DNA of 64,000 nucleotides from Pseudomonadota bacterium (GCA_021811145.1 JAJZPN010000006.1:1-64000), one strand, 5' to 3'; numbered from the stretch's first letter, positions 11,423 through 22,394 are shown. Made by a program: numbers and translations. The notes: a model not told the origin generated them from the sequence alone.

Positions 11423-12034
11423 ATGAAATTATATGGTTCAGTAACAAGTCCCTATGTCAGAAAAGTGAGAGTCACTTTAATTGAGAAAAAAATTGATTTT
11501 AACCTTGAGCAGGGTTATTTAACCGGCAATCCACCTATGATTGATGGCGTAAATCCCTTAGGTAAAGTCCCTGCCTTAGAACTTGATGATGGTACCTTGA
11601 TATTTGACTCGGCTGTCATTGTTGATTATCTAGAGGGATTAAATCCTGTTGGTCATTTAATTCCTGAAGACAGACATCAGCGTATGTTAGTGAAGCGTTG
11701 GGAGGCCTTGTCAGATGGATTGTTAGATGCAGCCGTATTGGTTTTACTGGAAACTCGTCGTGATAATCCAGCTGAACGTTCACAAGCTTGGATTGATAAA
11801 CAACAGAGCAAGGTTGACCGCGCCATGGCTTACATGTCGCAACAGTTAGGTGAAAAAAATTGGTGTCAGGGTGATGCTTTCACATTGGCAGATATTTCTG
11901 TTGGTTCTGCTCTATTATGGATAGAGTTTCGTTTTCCAAATCATAATTGGAGAAAACAGTATCCTAACTTAGATCGTTTGGTTACTAAATTAGCTCAACG
12001 TAAATCCTTTCAAGATACCCCACCGCAAGGTTAA
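11423..12034 (+). CDS. Glutathione S-transferase family protein
   Basis: A 203-residue GST fold. The thioredoxin-like N-domain (residues 1-78) begins MKLYGSVTSPYVRKVRV with the active-site Ser position (Ser9 or nearby), the cis-Pro in GKVPAL near 51, and the gamma-Glu binding pair DS in LIFDSAVIVDYLEG near 66. The all-helical C-domain contains GDAFTLADISVGSALLW, the N-capping motif. It resembles the YibF-type GSTs of proteobacteria. Detoxification or reduction is likely, but the substrate is not predictable. It is cotranscribed with purB. Confidence 0.88.
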   Translation: MKLYGSVTSPYVRKVRVTLIEKKIDFNLEQGYLTGNPPMIDGVNPLGKVPALELDDGTLIFDSAVIVDYLEGLNPVGHLIPEDRHQRMLVKRWEALSDGLLDAAVLVLLETRRDNPAERSQAWIDKQQSKVDRAMAYMSQQLGEKNWCQGDAFTLADISVGSALLWIEFRFPNHNWRKQYPNLDRLVTKLAQRKSFQDTPPQG

Positions 12035-12049
12035 TCAGGTAATTAAGCA

Positions 12050-12087
12050 AAAAGCCATTGTTAGTCAACAATGGCTTTTGGTTTTTT
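12050..12087 (+). terminator. Intrinsic terminator of purB-gst
   Basis: AAAAGCCATTGTT at 12050-12062 pairs perfectly with 12067-12079 (13 bp, loop AGTC), followed by GG and six T at 12082-12087. It is near-symmetrical and may also serve mnmA on the other strand. Confidence 0.9.
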
Positions 12088-12121
12088 AAATCATTTAACA
12101 ACTATCCCGTCTGGTTTAGGA

Positions 12122-13171
12122 TTATTTAATTATTCCTCCACCAAGGCATATTTCATTGCTATACACTACAGTAGACTGACCCGGTGTAATGGCCCACTGA
12201 GGTTCTGTGAAAGATAAACTAAAACCGTCACTGCTATTGGTTAAATGACACGTTGCGTCCTGTTGACGATAGCGAGTTTTAGCACTTAAAGCGTGGTCTT
12301 TTGCGGGGGGCATCCCACTAATCCAAGATATATCTTGAGCGTCCAGACTCTTCTTTAGTAACAATGGATGATTATGCCCTTGCACAACAATTAAAGTGTT
12401 TGTTTCTACAATTTTATCTGCGACGAACCACGGTTCTCCTGCACCACCAATCCCTAGGCCTTGGCGTTGACCAATGGTGTAATACATTAAGCCTTGATGT
12501 ATCCCCACTTCTTTCCCGTCAGGAGTCATCATCGGTCCTGGTTCTTTCGGTAAATAGCGTTGTAAAAACTCTCTAAAGGGGCGTTCACCAATAAAACAAA
12601 TTCCTGTGGAGTCTTTTTTGGTCGCTGTGGGAAGACCTGCTTCTTTGGCAATCTCACGAACTTGGCTTTTATGAAGTTCTCCCACTGGAAACAACGTATT
12701 TTTTAATTGATTTTGGTTGAGACGATATAAAAAATAACTTTGATCTTTACTCGGGTCTAACCCCTTTAATAATTGGAATTGACCGTTTACTTCGCGGACT
12801 CGAGCATAGTGTCCTGTCGCAATATAGTCTGCACCAAGAGAATAGGCGTGATCTAAAAAGGCCTTAAACTTAATTTCTGAGTTACATAAAATATCAGGAT
12901 TCGGTGTACGCCCTGCACGGTATTCAGTGAGAAAGTTTTGGAAGACACGCTCTTGATATTCTTGCGAAAAATTGACCGCTTCAATCTCAATACCCAGAAG
13001 ATCTGCCACGGATGCGGCGTCAACTAAATCTTCTCTGGCATTACACTCTTCATCGTCTTCCCAGTTTTTCATGAAAAGACCAATGACTTCGTAACCTTGT
13101 TTTTTTAAAAGTAGGGCGGTGACGGAGGAATCTACGCCACCTGACATCCCAACTATGACACGTTTTGTCAT
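12122..13171 (-). CDS. mnmA: tRNA 2-thiouridylase (tRNA U34 thiolase)
   Basis: MnmA transfers sulfur to U34 of tRNA-Lys, -Glu and -Gln. The 349-residue protein has the PP-loop [12 protein letters not shown] (8-19), the catalytic Cys96 in [12 protein letters not shown] and Cys192 in [11 protein letters not shown], and the [10 protein letters not shown] and [10 protein letters not shown] signatures. Adenylation of U34 precedes persulfide attack. It is read after the small His/Lys-rich gene at 13190-13444, with an 18-base gap, so the two probably share a transcript. Confidence 0.97.
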   Translation of the reverse strand: MTKRVIVGMSGGVDSSVTALLLKKQGYEVIGLFMKNWEDDEECNAREDLVDAASVADLLGIEIEAVNFSQEYQERVFQNFLTEYRAGRTPNPDILCNSEIKFKAFLDHAYSLGADYIATGHYARVREVNGQFQLLKGLDPSKDQSYFLYRLNQNQLKNTLFPVGELHKSQVREIAKEAGLPTATKKDSTGICFIGERPFREFLQRYLPKEPGPMMTPDGKEVGIHQGLMYYTIGQRQGLGIGGAGEPWFVADKIVETNTLIVVQGHNHPLLLKKSLDAQDISWISGMPPAKDHALSAKTRYRQQDATCHLTNSSDGFSLSFTEPQWAITPGQSTVVYSNEICLGGGIIK

Positions 13172-13189
13172 GATAAGACTGATCTGTAC

Positions 13190-13444
13190 TTATGAGTTAT
13201 GTTTATGTTTTTTATGGTGCTTTTTAACTGCTTTACTAGCATGGTGAGCTTTACTTTGTTTATGGTGTTTTTTAGGCTTCGCTTCGCTATTATCCATGGC
13301 AGCGTTAGCAGGCTGTGGAGCAGGACTTGCTAGGGGCATTTGTTGCATTGGTGCGTTACTGGGTTGAGTGGGTAGAGCATCTGCTGCAAATACATTAACA
13401 GAGAGGACACTAACTACAACTGATATTAGAGATACGATTCTCAT
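13190..13444 (-). CDS. Small secreted protein with His/Lys-rich tail, function unknown
   Basis: Eighty-four residues. An N-terminal signal peptide (about 1-20, hydrophobic SLISVVVSVLSVNVFA, cleavage after AFA-like VFA) is followed by a Pro/Gln/Ala/Met-rich linker (about 25-52) and a highly basic tail of Lys and His repeats (KKHH, HHASK, KKHHKKHKH). A good AAGGAG ribosome site supports translation. The mature product should be periplasmic or secreted and disordered. His clusters could bind Ni, Zn or Cu, or the tail could bind nucleic acid or acidic polymers; acid-shock (Asr-like) proteins have comparable composition. I recognise no specific family. It is upstream of mnmA in one likely transcript. 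Confidence 0.7.
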   Translation of the reverse strand: MRIVSLISVVVSVLSVNVFAADALPTQPSNAPMQQMPLASPAPQPANAAMDNSEAKPKKHHKQSKAHHASKAVKKHHKKHKHNS

Positions 13445-13466
13445 GACAACTCCTTTCTTATCTTAC

Positions 13467-13497
13467 AAAAAATCTGGGGTGCCTATAAGACACCCCA
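13467..13497 (-). terminator. Intrinsic terminator of aceB
   Basis: On the minus strand TGGGGTG (13497-13491) pairs with CACCCCA (13481-13475), then GA and six T (13472-13467). It lies 40 bases after the aceB stop and just upstream of the ribosome site of the next gene. Confidence 0.85.
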
Positions 13498-13537
13498 TAT
13501 TATGTTAACGCAAGTTGATTAATAAACGTATTATTTT

Positions 13538-15139
13538 TTAGTCAATATAGTCATAACCTGGGAGAGTGAGGAACTCAACGAAGTCGTCTGAAGTGGTTAG
13601 CTCATCAAACATTTTCGCAGCGTCATCATATTTCCCTTTAGCGTATTGTGCGTCACCCAATTCTTCTTTGATCTTGTTGAGTTCAGAGGGAAGTAATTCA
13701 CGGAACAGCTCGTTAGTCACTTTACGTCCGTCGGCTAATACGCCATGAGGAGAGCGAATCCATTGCCAAATTTGTGCGCGTGAAATTTCTGCTGTAGCAG
13801 CATCTTCCATTAGATTATGAATTGGAACACACCCTACGCCAGCAAGCCAAGCACCAAGGTACTGAAGACCAATATTAATATTCATCCGCAAACCTTCCTC
13901 TGTAATTGGGCCACGAGGAGCGAAGTTAAGCAGATCCTGTGCGCTACTATTCACATCATCACGCTGACGTGAGATTTGATTAGGAGTGGTCATATGTTGG
14001 TTAAATACTTCCATCGCCACTGGCACTAAGCCAGGATGAGCGACCCACGTACCATCGTAGCCGTCGGTTGCTTCTCGAGTTTTATCTTCACGTACTTTGG
14101 TTAGCGCAGCGTTATTGGCAGCTTCGTTGTTCTTGATTGGAATCTGTGCTGCCATCCCACCCATTGCAAACGCACCACGTTTGTGGCAAGTCTTAACTAA
14201 AAGAAGCGCATAAGCACGCATAAAAGGAGAGGTCATCGTAACTAAGTTACGGTCAGCTAAAATGAAATTCGGGTCTTTACGGAATTTTTTAATACAGCTA
14301 AAAATATAATCCCAACGTCCGGAGTTAAGTCCAGCGCTGTGATCTCTTAATTCATAAAGAATTTCATCCATTTCAAAGGTAGCAAGTACTGTTTCAATGA
14401 GCACAGTCGCTTTAATTGTTCCCACTGGAAGTCCAACAGCCTGTTGTGCTGCGACAAATATATCATTCCATAAACGGGCTTCAAGGTGACTTTCCATTTT
14501 AGGAAGATAAAAGTAAGGACCACTGCCGCGTGCTAAGAGATTTTTAGCGTTGTGGAAGAAGTACAAGGCAAAATCAAAAATACCCCCTGAGATAGGCTTA
14601 CCATCAATCAGAATGTGTTTTTCATTTAAATGCCATCCGCGTGGACGAACAAATAACACAGCGGGTTTATCACTTAGTTTGTACTGCTTGCCTTCTGGGC
14701 TAGTAAAATCAATAGTACGGTTAACTGCATCACGAATGTTAATTTGACCACGAACAGAATTGTCCCAAGTTGGCGTAGTGGAGTCTTCAAAGTCAGCCAT
14801 GAAAACTCTAGCGCCAGAATTAAGGGCGTTGATAACCATTTTTCTGTCGGTCGGTCCGGTGATTTCTACCCTACGGTCTTGTATATCTGCGGGGCAAGGA
14901 GCCACTTTCCAGTCACCAGAGCGAATGTGGGCTGTTTGTGGGTTAAAATCAGGGCGCACGCCTTGGTCAAACTCTTTTTGACGTTGTTCGCGCTGTGCCA
15001 ACAATTCTTGGCGACGTGGTTCAAATTGACGACTTAAATTGGCTAGGAAAGCCAATGCATCAGGGGTTAAGATTGACTCATAATCAGGGTGAATCGGTGC
15101 AGTAATAGTAAGGCCTTGTGGCCAAGCGGGTGCGTTCAT
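13538..15139 (-). CDS. aceB: Malate synthase A (glyoxylate shunt)
   Basis: Condenses glyoxylate and acetyl-CoA to malate. From ATG 15139 the protein is 533 residues, the normal malate synthase A size; a TTG start further upstream (15169) adds ten residues but lacks support, whereas GAGG sits 6 bases before this ATG. Visible signatures are [48 protein letters not shown] and [18 protein letters not shown] (active-site loop). A catalytic Asp is expected in [18 protein letters not shown] near 450. It lies next to aceA on the same strand, each with its own terminator. Confidence 0.97.
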   Translation of the reverse strand: MNAPAWPQGLTITAPIHPDYESILTPDALAFLANLSRQFEPRRQELLAQREQRQKEFDQGVRPDFNPQTAHIRSGDWKVAPCPADIQDRRVEITGPTDRKMVINALNSGARVFMADFEDSTTPTWDNSVRGQINIRDAVNRTIDFTSPEGKQYKLSDKPAVLFVRPRGWHLNEKHILIDGKPISGGIFDFALYFFHNAKNLLARGSGPYFYLPKMESHLEARLWNDIFVAAQQAVGLPVGTIKATVLIETVLATFEMDEILYELRDHSAGLNSGRWDYIFSCIKKFRKDPNFILADRNLVTMTSPFMRAYALLLVKTCHKRGAFAMGGMAAQIPIKNNEAANNAALTKVREDKTREATDGYDGTWVAHPGLVPVAMEVFNQHMTTPNQISRQRDDVNSSAQDLLNFAPRGPITEEGLRMNINIGLQYLGAWLAGVGCVPIHNLMEDAATAEISRAQIWQWIRSPHGVLADGRKVTNELFRELLPSELNKIKEELGDAQYAKGKYDDAAKMFDELTTSDDFVEFLTLPGYDYID

Positions 15140-15212
15140 AATAGCCTCATTAAAAAACGATAAGTTCAAGCAACATACAAGTATAAGGTAAACTGATAAG
15201 ACAGGAAAGGTT

Positions 15213-15250
15213 CAAAAAAAATCCTACCTCAGGATCGCCAAGGTAGGATT
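15213..15250 (-). terminator. Intrinsic terminator of aceA
   Basis: AATCCTACCT (15250-15241 on the minus strand) pairs with AGGTAGGATT (15229-15220), 10 bp, followed by a run of T (15220-15214). It separates aceA from aceB transcription. Confidence 0.92.
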
Positions 15251-15281
15251 TCCACCTACTTCATCTACTCAGACTAATTAA

Positions 15282-16559
15282 TTAATGAAACTGCTCTTCT
15301 TCGGTTGAACCGGTGAGCGCTGTAGTAGATGACTCCCCCCCCTGGATTACTTGTGTTACCTCATCAAAATAACCTGTACCCACTTCACGTTGGTGACGTG
15401 TAGCGGTGTAGCCAATTTTTTCTGCTGCGAATTCTGCTTCTTGAAGTTTGACATAAGATGTCATGCCGTCACGAGCGTAGCCATGAGCAAGATCATACAT
15501 GCCATAGTTCAAGGAATGGAAGCCAGCTAAAGTAATAAATTGGAATTTATAACCCATCGCTCCTAATTCACGTTGGAATTTGGCAATAGTGGCATCATCT
15601 AAATGCTTTTTCCAGTTAAAGGAAGGTGAGCAGTTATAAGCCAGCATTTTGTTTGGATGCACTTTACGAATGGCTTCAGCGAACTGACGGGCAAACTCTA
15701 AATCTGGTTTGCCGGTTTCACACCAAACCATATCAGCCACTTCGGCGTAGGCAATTCCTCGGGCAATAGAGGCTTCTAAACCATTACGTACACGATAGAA
15801 ACCCTCTGAGGTTCTCTCACCTGTGCAGAATGGTTTATCTCTCGGATCAACGTCTGAAGTCAGCAAATTAGCAGCTTCTGCATCAGTTCTAGCTAATAAC
15901 ACAGTAGGAACACCCATAATATCAGCAGCTAAGCGAGCGGCCACGAGCTTTTGAACAGCTTCTTGAGTGGGGACCAATACTTTTCCGCCTAAGTGACCAC
16001 ATTTTTTCGCTGCAGCCAATTGATCTTCAAAGTGAACGCCGGCAGCCCCAGCTTCAATCATGGCTTTCATCAGTTCATGAGCATTTAATACACCACCAAA
16101 GCCTGCCTCAGCGTCGGCTACAATGGGTACATACCAATCAATATTGGTGTTGCCTTCGGCAAAATGCAATTGATCAGCGCGGCGTAAGGTGTTGTTAATA
16201 CGTTTTACAACAGTTGGTACTGAGCTCACGGCATATAAACTCTGATCAGGATACATTTGTAGAGAGTCGTTTGCATCACCTGCTACTTGCCAGCCTGATA
16301 AGTAAATCGCCTTTAAGCCCGCCTTAACTTGTTGCATAGCTTGGTTACCTGTTAAGGCGCCAAGAGAGTTGACATAGGGCTCTGTGGTGCAGCTATGCCA
16401 GAGTTTTTCGGCTCCACGACGGGCTAGTGTGTGTTCAATTTGCAAACTTCCTCTTAAACGGACAACATCTTCAGCGCTGTAGGGGCGTTTTACGCCATTC
16501 CAACGAGGATTTTCTGCCCAGTCTTTTTTTAGTTTTTGAATTTCTGCTTCAACGCTCAT
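15282..16559 (-). CDS. aceA: Isocitrate lyase
   Basis: Splits isocitrate into glyoxylate and succinate, letting the cell grow on acetate or fatty acids. The 425-residue protein has the catalytic KKCGHLGGK (Cys187), [11 protein letters not shown] (Mg site, about 146-156), and [12 protein letters not shown] near 310. The length is close to that of E. coli AceA (short form). A GGAG ribosome site is 8 bases before the ATG. It sits between aceB and an RraA-like gene 30 bases upstream, which may be cotranscribed. AceK, the Icd kinase, is not in the window. Confidence 0.98.
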   Translation of the reverse strand: MSVEAEIQKLKKDWAENPRWNGVKRPYSAEDVVRLRGSLQIEHTLARRGAEKLWHSCTTEPYVNSLGALTGNQAMQQVKAGLKAIYLSGWQVAGDANDSLQMYPDQSLYAVSSVPTVVKRINNTLRRADQLHFAEGNTNIDWYVPIVADAEAGFGGVLNAHELMKAMIEAGAAGVHFEDQLAAAKKCGHLGGKVLVPTQEAVQKLVAARLAADIMGVPTVLLARTDAEAANLLTSDVDPRDKPFCTGERTSEGFYRVRNGLEASIARGIAYAEVADMVWCETGKPDLEFARQFAEAIRKVHPNKMLAYNCSPSFNWKKHLDDATIAKFQRELGAMGYKFQFITLAGFHSLNYGMYDLAHGYARDGMTSYVKLQEAEFAAEKIGYTATRHQREVGTGYFDEVTQVIQGGESSTTALTGSTEEEQFH

Positions 16560-16589
16560 TTTATATCTCCAAAGTATTAAGATTGACGG

Positions 16590-17069
16590 TTATTCCAGGG
16601 GAGAATTAACACAAACTACAATTCCATCTTCATCGGCTACCATCCAGCTCCCTGGGGTAAAGGTAATACCAGCGAACGTAACAGGTATTGCAGCAGTCCC
16701 TTCTCCTTTTTTAACGGATTTACGTGGGTGAGTCCCTAACGCTTGTAATCCGACGGGCATATTGGCTATGGCTTCTGAATCCCGAATACAGCCATACACA
16801 ACAATTCCTGCCCAGCCTTGCGTGATGGCCAATTCTGCTAATTGATCACCAACCAAAGCGCAACGGAGGGATCCGCCCCCGTCAACCACTAATACACGGC
16901 CATGCCCCGGGGTTTCCAGGGTGGCGCGCACGAGAGTATTGTCTTCGAACACTTTCACTGTCGCAATTTGACCATGAAATGATGTCGAACCACCGTAATT
17001 GTAGAAGATAGGGTCAGCGACTAAAGCGCGATCACCTAATTCATCACACAAATCAGCGGTATTGATCAT
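16590..17069 (-). CDS. RraA-family protein (putative HMG/CHA aldolase or RNase E inhibitor)
   Basis: From ATG 17069 (AAGGA 7 bases upstream) the protein is 159 residues; a GTG 42 bases further upstream is less likely. It aligns with RraA by eye: [62 protein letters not shown]. The last motif has the Arg-Asp pair of class II 4-hydroxy-4-methyl-2-oxoglutarate aldolases/oxaloacetate decarboxylases, whereas E. coli RraA, which inhibits RNase E, reads VRQ there. Its position directly upstream of aceA, facing icd, also suggests a metabolic role near oxaloacetate. Both readings remain open. Confidence 0.8.
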   Translation of the reverse strand: MINTADLCDELGDRALVADPIFYNYGGSTSFHGQIATVKVFEDNTLVRATLETPGHGRVLVVDGGGSLRCALVGDQLAELAITQGWAGIVVYGCIRDSEAIANMPVGLQALGTHPRKSVKKGEGTAAIPVTFAGITFTPGSWMVADEDGIVVCVNSPLE

Positions 17070-17199
17070 GTCACTATCCTTGTACAATAGTGGGTTGGAA
17101 ATAATGTTCACTTTTTCCTACCCGAAGTGGTAAGTAAAGATATATCATATATAAGACATAGGACACAAGCTTTTTTTTTATTTTGGAGGATTATCTGTC

Positions 17200-18438
17200 A
17201 TGTATCAGCATATTAAAATCCCTACTGTAGGCGAAAAAATCACTGTAAATTCAAATGGTTCCCTAAATGTACCCGACCAGCCAATCATTCCTTTCCTTGA
17301 GGGCGATGGAACAGGGGTTGATATCACTCCGGTAATGAAAGCGGTCGTTGATGCGGCGGTTGAGAAGAGTTACGGTGGAAAAAGAAAGATTTCTTGGATG
17401 GAGGTCTATGCAGGAGAAAAGTCTGTACGTGTGTATGGCGATAACGTCTGGTTGCCAGAGGAGACACTTGATGCTGTTAGAGACTATGTGGTGTCAATTA
17501 AAGGGCCATTGACTACCCCTGTAGGAGGCGGTATTCGCTCTATCAACGTAGCACTACGCCAGCAATTAGACCTGTATGTTTGTTTGCGCCCCGTGCGTTG
17601 GTTTACCGGTGTCCCTAGTCCAGTGAAAGAGCCTCATAAAACCAATATGGTAATTTTTAGAGAAAACTCTGAAGACATTTATGCTGGTATCGAATGGGAA
17701 GCGCAGTCCCCAGAAGCTAAGAAAGTTATTGATTTCTTACAAAAAGAAATGAAAGTGACAGCTATCCGCTTCCCAGTTACTTCAGGTATTGGTATTAAGC
17801 CTGTATCAGAAGAAGGAACAGAGCGGTTAATGCGTAAAGCAGTTCAGTATGCCATTGATAATAAGCGTCGTTCGGTTACTATTGTCCATAAGGGCAATAT
17901 CATGAAATATACCGAAGGAGCCTTTAAAAACTGGGCTTATGCTTTGTGTAAAAAAGAATTTGGTGCTGAACTACTCGATGGCGGTCCTTGGATGAAATTA
18001 CCAAATGGCATCGTTATAAAAGACGTTATTGCAGATGCGTTTCTACAACAGATCCTGTTACGTCCTGATGAGTATGACGTGATTGCTACCATGAACCTCA
18101 ATGGAGATTATATTTCTGACGCTCTTGCTGCGCAGGTTGGTGGAATTGGTATTGCCCCAGGAGCCAATTTGTCAGATACCGTTGCCATGTTTGAAGCGAC
18201 GCATGGTACTGCACCGAAATACGCTGGCAAGGACTATGTTAACCCAGGTTCTCTCATATTATCAGCTGAAATGATGCTAAGACACATGGGTTGGGTAGAG
18301 GCAGCAGACTTGATTATTCATGCTATGGAAAAAACCATCGCAGCCAAGACCGTCACCTATGATTTTGCTCGCTTAATGGATGGAGCCACACAATTATCCT
18401 GCTCTGGATTTGGTCAGGCTATGATTCATCAAATGTAG
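17200..18438 (+). CDS. icd: NADP-dependent isocitrate dehydrogenase
   Basis: Oxidises isocitrate to 2-oxoglutarate at the branch point with the glyoxylate shunt. The 412-residue protein has [13 protein letters not shown], in which Ser114 is the position phosphorylated by AceK in E. coli, the substrate motif [18 protein letters not shown], and [19 protein letters not shown], the metal-binding region. GGAGG precedes the ATG by about ten bases. It is divergent from the RraA-aceA side, with 130 bases between the starts, so the two carbon routes may share control. A terminator follows at 18451. Confidence 0.97.
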   Translation: MYQHIKIPTVGEKITVNSNGSLNVPDQPIIPFLEGDGTGVDITPVMKAVVDAAVEKSYGGKRKISWMEVYAGEKSVRVYGDNVWLPEETLDAVRDYVVSIKGPLTTPVGGGIRSINVALRQQLDLYVCLRPVRWFTGVPSPVKEPHKTNMVIFRENSEDIYAGIEWEAQSPEAKKVIDFLQKEMKVTAIRFPVTSGIGIKPVSEEGTERLMRKAVQYAIDNKRRSVTIVHKGNIMKYTEGAFKNWAYALCKKEFGAELLDGGPWMKLPNGIVIKDVIADAFLQQILLRPDEYDVIATMNLNGDYISDALAAQVGGIGIAPGANLSDTVAMFEATHGTAPKYAGKDYVNPGSLILSAEMMLRHMGWVEAADLIIHAMEKTIAAKTVTYDFARLMDGATQLSCSGFGQAMIHQM

Positions 18439-18450
18439 TGAATGGTAATA

Positions 18451-18479
18451 AAAAAAGCGGCGTTAAACGCCGCTTTTTC
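18451..18479. terminator. Bidirectional terminator between icd and cspA-like gene
   Basis: GCGGCGT (18457-18463) pairs with ACGCCGC (18467-18473) across loop TAA, flanked by six A on the left and five T on the right. It can therefore stop both the plus-strand icd transcript and the minus-strand cold-shock transcript. Confidence 0.9.
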
Positions 18480-18511
18480 TTGGAAACTCGAATTTTTAAA
18501 TTCAGCTGATA

Positions 18512-18715
18512 TTAAGCAGCTTGAATATTAGAAGCTTGTTTTCCTTTAGGGCCTTGAGTGACTTCAAAAGACACTTTTTGACCTTCTTTGAGGGTCTTAA
18601 ATCCACCCATTTGAATTGCTGAGAAGTGTGCGAAAAGATCTTCGCTACCATCATCGGGAGTAATAAAACCGTATCCCTTTGAATCGTTGAACCACTTAAC
18701 TGTACCTGTTGCCAT
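18512..18715 (-). CDS. Cold-shock domain protein (CspA family)
   Basis: A 67-residue single OB-fold protein that binds single-stranded RNA and DNA. RNP1 reads KGYGFI (14-19) and RNP2 LFAHF (about 27-31); the start [18 protein letters not shown] is textbook. The family includes both cold-induced and constitutive members, so the role may be RNA chaperoning at low temperature or general. A leader of about 110 nt follows a good promoter (18831-18858), and AAGGA lies close to the ATG. The long leader would suit temperature-dependent control. Confidence 0.96.
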   Translation of the reverse strand: MATGTVKWFNDSKGYGFITPDDGSEDLFAHFSAIQMGGFKTLKEGQKVSFEVTQGPKGKQASNIQAA

Positions 18716-18858
18716 GTTTGCTTTCCTTCAAAAATATGCTCTCAAGAGCCTTGAACACAGTTTGAATATCAAGGCCAGCAAACGGCAATACCGGTGATGC
18801 AGACATCTTGTTACCAAACTTCCACGTATCTTTTTACGCGTTTTACCAAAAAAGTCAA
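18716..18858 (-). promoter_or_regulatory. Promoter and long 5' leader of the cold-shock gene
   Basis: On the minus strand TTGACT (18858-18853) and TAAAAA (18836-18831) are 16 bases apart. Transcription would start near 18824 and give a leader of about 110 nt. It contains a short self-complementary element, GCTCTCAAGAGC at 18738-18749, just upstream of the ribosome site. Confidence 0.6.
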
Positions 18859-19001
18859 GTGTTTAAGGGTTTTTTTTTATAAAAAGGTACATTAGTACTT
18901 GAAATGATGCGTCTTAACCACAATTATTCATAAATGGAAAAATAGTTTAGACTTAATTAATTTATAAACATGCATGAAACAAACTTAACTAAACAAATAA
19001 T

Positions 19002-19316
19002 ATGGTAACTAAATATCAAGATCAATTATTGGTTGATAAACAAAAAAACAAAGCGAAACCACCTTCGCTCTTTAATGTCATATTGTTGAACGATGATTAC
19101 ACTCCGATGGAATTTGTAATTCAAGTGTTACAAAAATTTTTTTCATTAGATATGGAAACAGCTACCCGAATTATGTTAAAAGTTCATACAGAGGGTAGAG
19201 GAATTTGCGGAACTTATCCGCGTGATTTAGCAGCCACTAAAGTAAAGAAAGTGCTTGATTATGCCAAACAAAATCAACACCCTTTGCAATGTGTCATGGA
19301 GGAAATTGGATCATGA
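19002..19316 (+). CDS. clpS: ATP-dependent Clp protease adaptor ClpS
   Basis: ClpS delivers N-degron substrates to ClpAP. The 104-residue protein has a flexible N-terminal tail, then [24 protein letters not shown] with the substrate-pocket Asn-Asp-Asp and Met, and [20 protein letters not shown], the ClpA-binding and pocket His region. No clear ribosome site precedes the ATG. Its TGA overlaps the clpA ATG (ATGA at 19313-19316), so the adaptor and its ATPase are coupled. Confidence 0.97.
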   Translation: MVTKYQDQLLVDKQKNKAKPPSLFNVILLNDDYTPMEFVIQVLQKFFSLDMETATRIMLKVHTEGRGICGTYPRDLAATKVKKVLDYAKQNQHPLQCVMEEIGS

Positions 19317-21571
19317 TTGCTCAAGAGTTAGAAGTGAGTTTACATATGGCTTTCGTTGACGCCAGACAAAAGCGTCACGAGTTTATTACTGTTGAGCACC
19401 TCTTGTTGGCGTTGATGGATAACCCCTCAGCGATAGATGTGTTGCGTGCCTGTGGCGCTGATACTGAGTCACTCAGAAAAGAATTAGATAGTTTTGTACA
19501 AGAGCATACGCCTATCGTGCCTGGTGATGATGAAGTTGATACCCAGCCCACTTTAGGTTTTCAACGGGTAATTCAGCGTGCTATTTTGCATGTTCAGTCT
19601 TCAGGTAAAAAAGAAGTAACTGGCGCTAATGTATTGGTGGCCATTTTTGGTGAAAAAGATTCTCATGCTGTTTATTACTTGCAACAACAAGGAATCACTC
19701 GTTTAGATGCAGTTAATTACGTGGCTCATGGAATTGCAAAAGTACAAGGAGCAACACAAAAAGATGAGTCCGGTCATGAGCAGGAGGTGGATGGTCAGTC
19801 CTCTGGTGCATTAACGAATTTTGCTTTAAATCTAAATGCTCAAGTTAGCGCCGGCAAAATTGATCCACTAATTGGTCGTGATAAAGAAGTAGAACGGGTT
19901 ATCCAGATTTTATGTCGCCGTCGTAAAAACAATCCTCTCTTAGTTGGTGAAGCGGGTGTTGGTAAAACTGCAATAGCTGAGGGGTTAGCTTCTCGAATTG
20001 TGTCTGGCGATATTCCTGATGTACTGTCTCAAGCCACGGTTTATTCTTTGGATATGGGTGCGTTACTTGCCGGAACAAAATACCGGGGTGATTTTGAGCA
20101 ACGTCTGAAAGCAGTATTAAAACAATTGCAAGAGGATACAAATAGTATCCTATTCATTGATGAGATTCACACATTAATTGGTGCGGGTGCGGCTTCTGGC
20201 GGTACGCTTGATGCGTCTAATTTATTAAAGCCTGCCTTATCAAAAGGCACATTAAGATGCATTGGGGCCACCACCTATACTGAGTATCGGGGTATTTTTG
20301 AGAAGGATCATGCCTTATCAAGACGCTTTCAAAAGATTGATGTGGTTGAACCTTCAATTGAAGAAACAGTGCAGATTCTCAAAGGACTTAAATCACGTTT
20401 TGAGAAGCATCATGGCGTGCGTTATTCAGAAACTGCCTTGTCTTCTGCAGCAGAATTGTCAGCACGTTTCATTAATGACCGTCATTTACCAGACAAGGCC
20501 ATTGATGTGATTGACGAAGCGGGTGCAGCGCAAAGGATATTACCTAAATCAAAACAACGTAAAGTGATTGGTAAGACTGAAATTGAGGATATCGTCGCAA
20601 AAATTGCCCGTATTCCTCCAAGAAATGTATCCAATGATGATAGAAGTGCTCTTAAAACACTGGATCGTGATTTAAAAGCGGTTGTATTTGGACAAGATAA
20701 AGCAATTGAAGCCCTCTCTGCTGCTATCAAAATGGCCCGAAGTGGGTTAGGTAATCCGCAAAAACCAATTGGTTCATTCTTGTTCTCAGGACCTACTGGA
20801 GTAGGTAAAACTGAAGTGGCAAGACAATTAGCCTACACACTTGGGGTGGAGTTAATTCGCTTTGATATGTCTGAGTATATGGAACCTCATGCTGTTTCAC
20901 GTTTAATTGGCGCGCCACCAGGATATGTGGGGTTTGACCAAGGTGGGCAACTGACGGAAGCTATTACTAAGCATCCCTATTCAGTTTTATTACTTGATGA
21001 AATTGAAAAAGCGCATCCTGATATTTACAACATCTTGTTGCAGGTTATGGATCATGGGACTTTAACGGACAACAATGGACGTCGAGCAGATTTCAGAAAC
21101 ACGGTAATTATTATGACCACTAATGCAGGTGCGCAAGTATTAACTAAAAACACCATTGGTTTTGTGGAAAGCAAATCTCAAGGCGATGAAATGGCTGATA
21201 TTAAACGCCTATTCACCCCTGAATTTAGAAACCGCTTAGATGCCATTATTTCTTTTGCGCCTCTTGATAAGAGCGTTATTCTCCGTGTTGTAGACAAATT
21301 CTTGTTGCAACTAGAAAATCAATTGCAAGAGAAACGTGTTGAAGTTAACTTTACCGACGCACTACGTGAGTTCTTATCTGAAAAAGGCTTTGATCCATTG
21401 ATGGGTGCGAGACCGATGGCCAGGTTAATTCAAGACACAATTCGTCGTGCTTTGGCAGATGAATTATTGTTTGGTCGTCTTGCCGCTGGCGGTAAAGTCA
21501 CCATTGATGTAAACGAAGAAAAAGAAATTCAGTTACGTTTTGATGAAACAGAGGAGTTAGGGGTCAGTTAA
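19313..21571 (+). CDS. clpA: ATP-dependent Clp protease ATP-binding subunit ClpA
   Basis: ClpA unfolds substrates and feeds them into ClpP. From ATG 19313, with GGAGGAAA upstream inside clpS, it has 752 residues. The N-domain (1-145) begins [17 protein letters not shown]1 has Walker A GEAGVGKT near 212 and [16 protein letters not shown]2 has GPTGVGKT near 493 and [15 protein letters not shown]. The ClpP-docking loop is the IGF form in KNTIGFV. An open frame to 19289 would add eight residues but has no support. It is convergent with thyA, six bases apart. Confidence 0.97.
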   Translation: MIAQELEVSLHMAFVDARQKRHEFITVEHLLLALMDNPSAIDVLRACGADTESLRKELDSFVQEHTPIVPGDDEVDTQPTLGFQRVIQRAILHVQSSGKKEVTGANVLVAIFGEKDSHAVYYLQQQGITRLDAVNYVAHGIAKVQGATQKDESGHEQEVDGQSSGALTNFALNLNAQVSAGKIDPLIGRDKEVERVIQILCRRRKNNPLLVGEAGVGKTAIAEGLASRIVSGDIPDVLSQATVYSLDMGALLAGTKYRGDFEQRLKAVLKQLQEDTNSILFIDEIHTLIGAGAASGGTLDASNLLKPALSKGTLRCIGATTYTEYRGIFEKDHALSRRFQKIDVVEPSIEETVQILKGLKSRFEKHHGVRYSETALSSAAELSARFINDRHLPDKAIDVIDEAGAAQRILPKSKQRKVIGKTEIEDIVAKIARIPPRNVSNDDRSALKTLDRDLKAVVFGQDKAIEALSAAIKMARSGLGNPQKPIGSFLFSGPTGVGKTEVARQLAYTLGVELIRFDMSEYMEPHAVSRLIGAPPGYVGFDQGGQLTEAITKHPYSVLLLDEIEKAHPDIYNILLQVMDHGTLTDNNGRRADFRNTVIIMTTNAGAQVLTKNTIGFVESKSQGDEMADIKRLFTPEFRNRLDAIISFAPLDKSVILRVVDKFLLQLENQLQEKRVEVNFTDALREFLSEKGFDPLMGARPMARLIQDTIRRALADELLFGRLAAGGKVTIDVNEEKEIQLRFDETEELGVS

Positions 21572-21576
21572 AACTA

Positions 21577-22371
21577 CTAAACAGCCACTCTCATCGCAAT
21601 ATGAGGGTGGCTCTGATAGTTGTGTATAACAAAATCCTCAAACCGATAGTCAAATATTGAATCAGGATGTCTCAGAATTTCTAATTGAGGAAGAGGGTAG
21701 GGTTTTCTAGTTAATTGCTCTTCAATTGCTGCGATGTGATTTGTATAAATATGACAATCCCCGCCAGTCCAAATAAACTCACCTACTGCTAGATTACATT
21801 GTTGTGCCATCATGTGAGTGAGTAGAGCATAAGAGGCAATATTGAACGGAACTCCTAGTCCTGCATCCGCGGAGCGCTGATAGAGTTGGCAAGATAATTT
21901 ACCTTGAGCAACATAGAATTGAAATAAAAGATGGCATGGTGGTAGGGCCATATTTTGAATATCACCTACATTCCAAGCAGATACAATAAGTCGTCGTGAG
22001 TCTGGGTTGCTTTTTATTTGTCTAACCACATCAGTAACTTGATCGATGACTCGACCATCAGCAGTTTGCCATTGTCGCCATTGTTTGCCATACACAGGCC
22101 CTAAGTTTCCATCCTTATCAGCCCACTCATCCCAAATACTCACACCATTATCTTTCAGGTATTGGATGTTGGTGTTACCAGAGAGGAACCAAATTAATTC
22201 ATGAATAATAGAACGCAAATGAAGTTTTTTTGTAGTCACCAAAGGAAAACCAGCGGCTAAGTCAAATCGCATTTGATAACCAAAAGTGCTAATGGTGCCA
22301 ACACCAGTACGATCTGTTTTTGTCGTACCGTTTTTTAGGATGTGGTGTAAAAAATCTAGATACTGTCGCAT
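21577..22371 (-). CDS. thyA: Thymidylate synthase
   Basis: Makes dTMP from dUMP with methylene-THF. The 264-residue protein has E. coli length and its motifs in order: [27 protein letters not shown], the catalytic Cys in [12 protein letters not shown] (about 146), [23 protein letters not shown] and [12 protein letters not shown]. Dihydrofolate reductase is not adjacent. The start lies only 23 bases from the divergent aminopeptidase start, and no ribosome site is obvious. Confidence 0.98.
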   Translation of the reverse strand: MRQYLDFLHHILKNGTTKTDRTGVGTISTFGYQMRFDLAAGFPLVTTKKLHLRSIIHELIWFLSGNTNIQYLKDNGVSIWDEWADKDGNLGPVYGKQWRQWQTADGRVIDQVTDVVRQIKSNPDSRRLIVSAWNVGDIQNMALPPCHLLFQFYVAQGKLSCQLYQRSADAGLGVPFNIASYALLTHMMAQQCNLAVGEFIWTGGDCHIYTNHIAAIEEQLTRKPYPLPQLEILRHPDSIFDYRFEDFVIHNYQSHPHIAMRVAV

Positions 22372-22394
22372 GGCAACATGATAACATCATCCTT

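Noticed and set aside
21583-21612. Hairpin at the thyA 3' end as clpA terminator
   Set aside because: It has one mismatch, no T-run, and falls in thyA coding sequence, so it may be coincidental.
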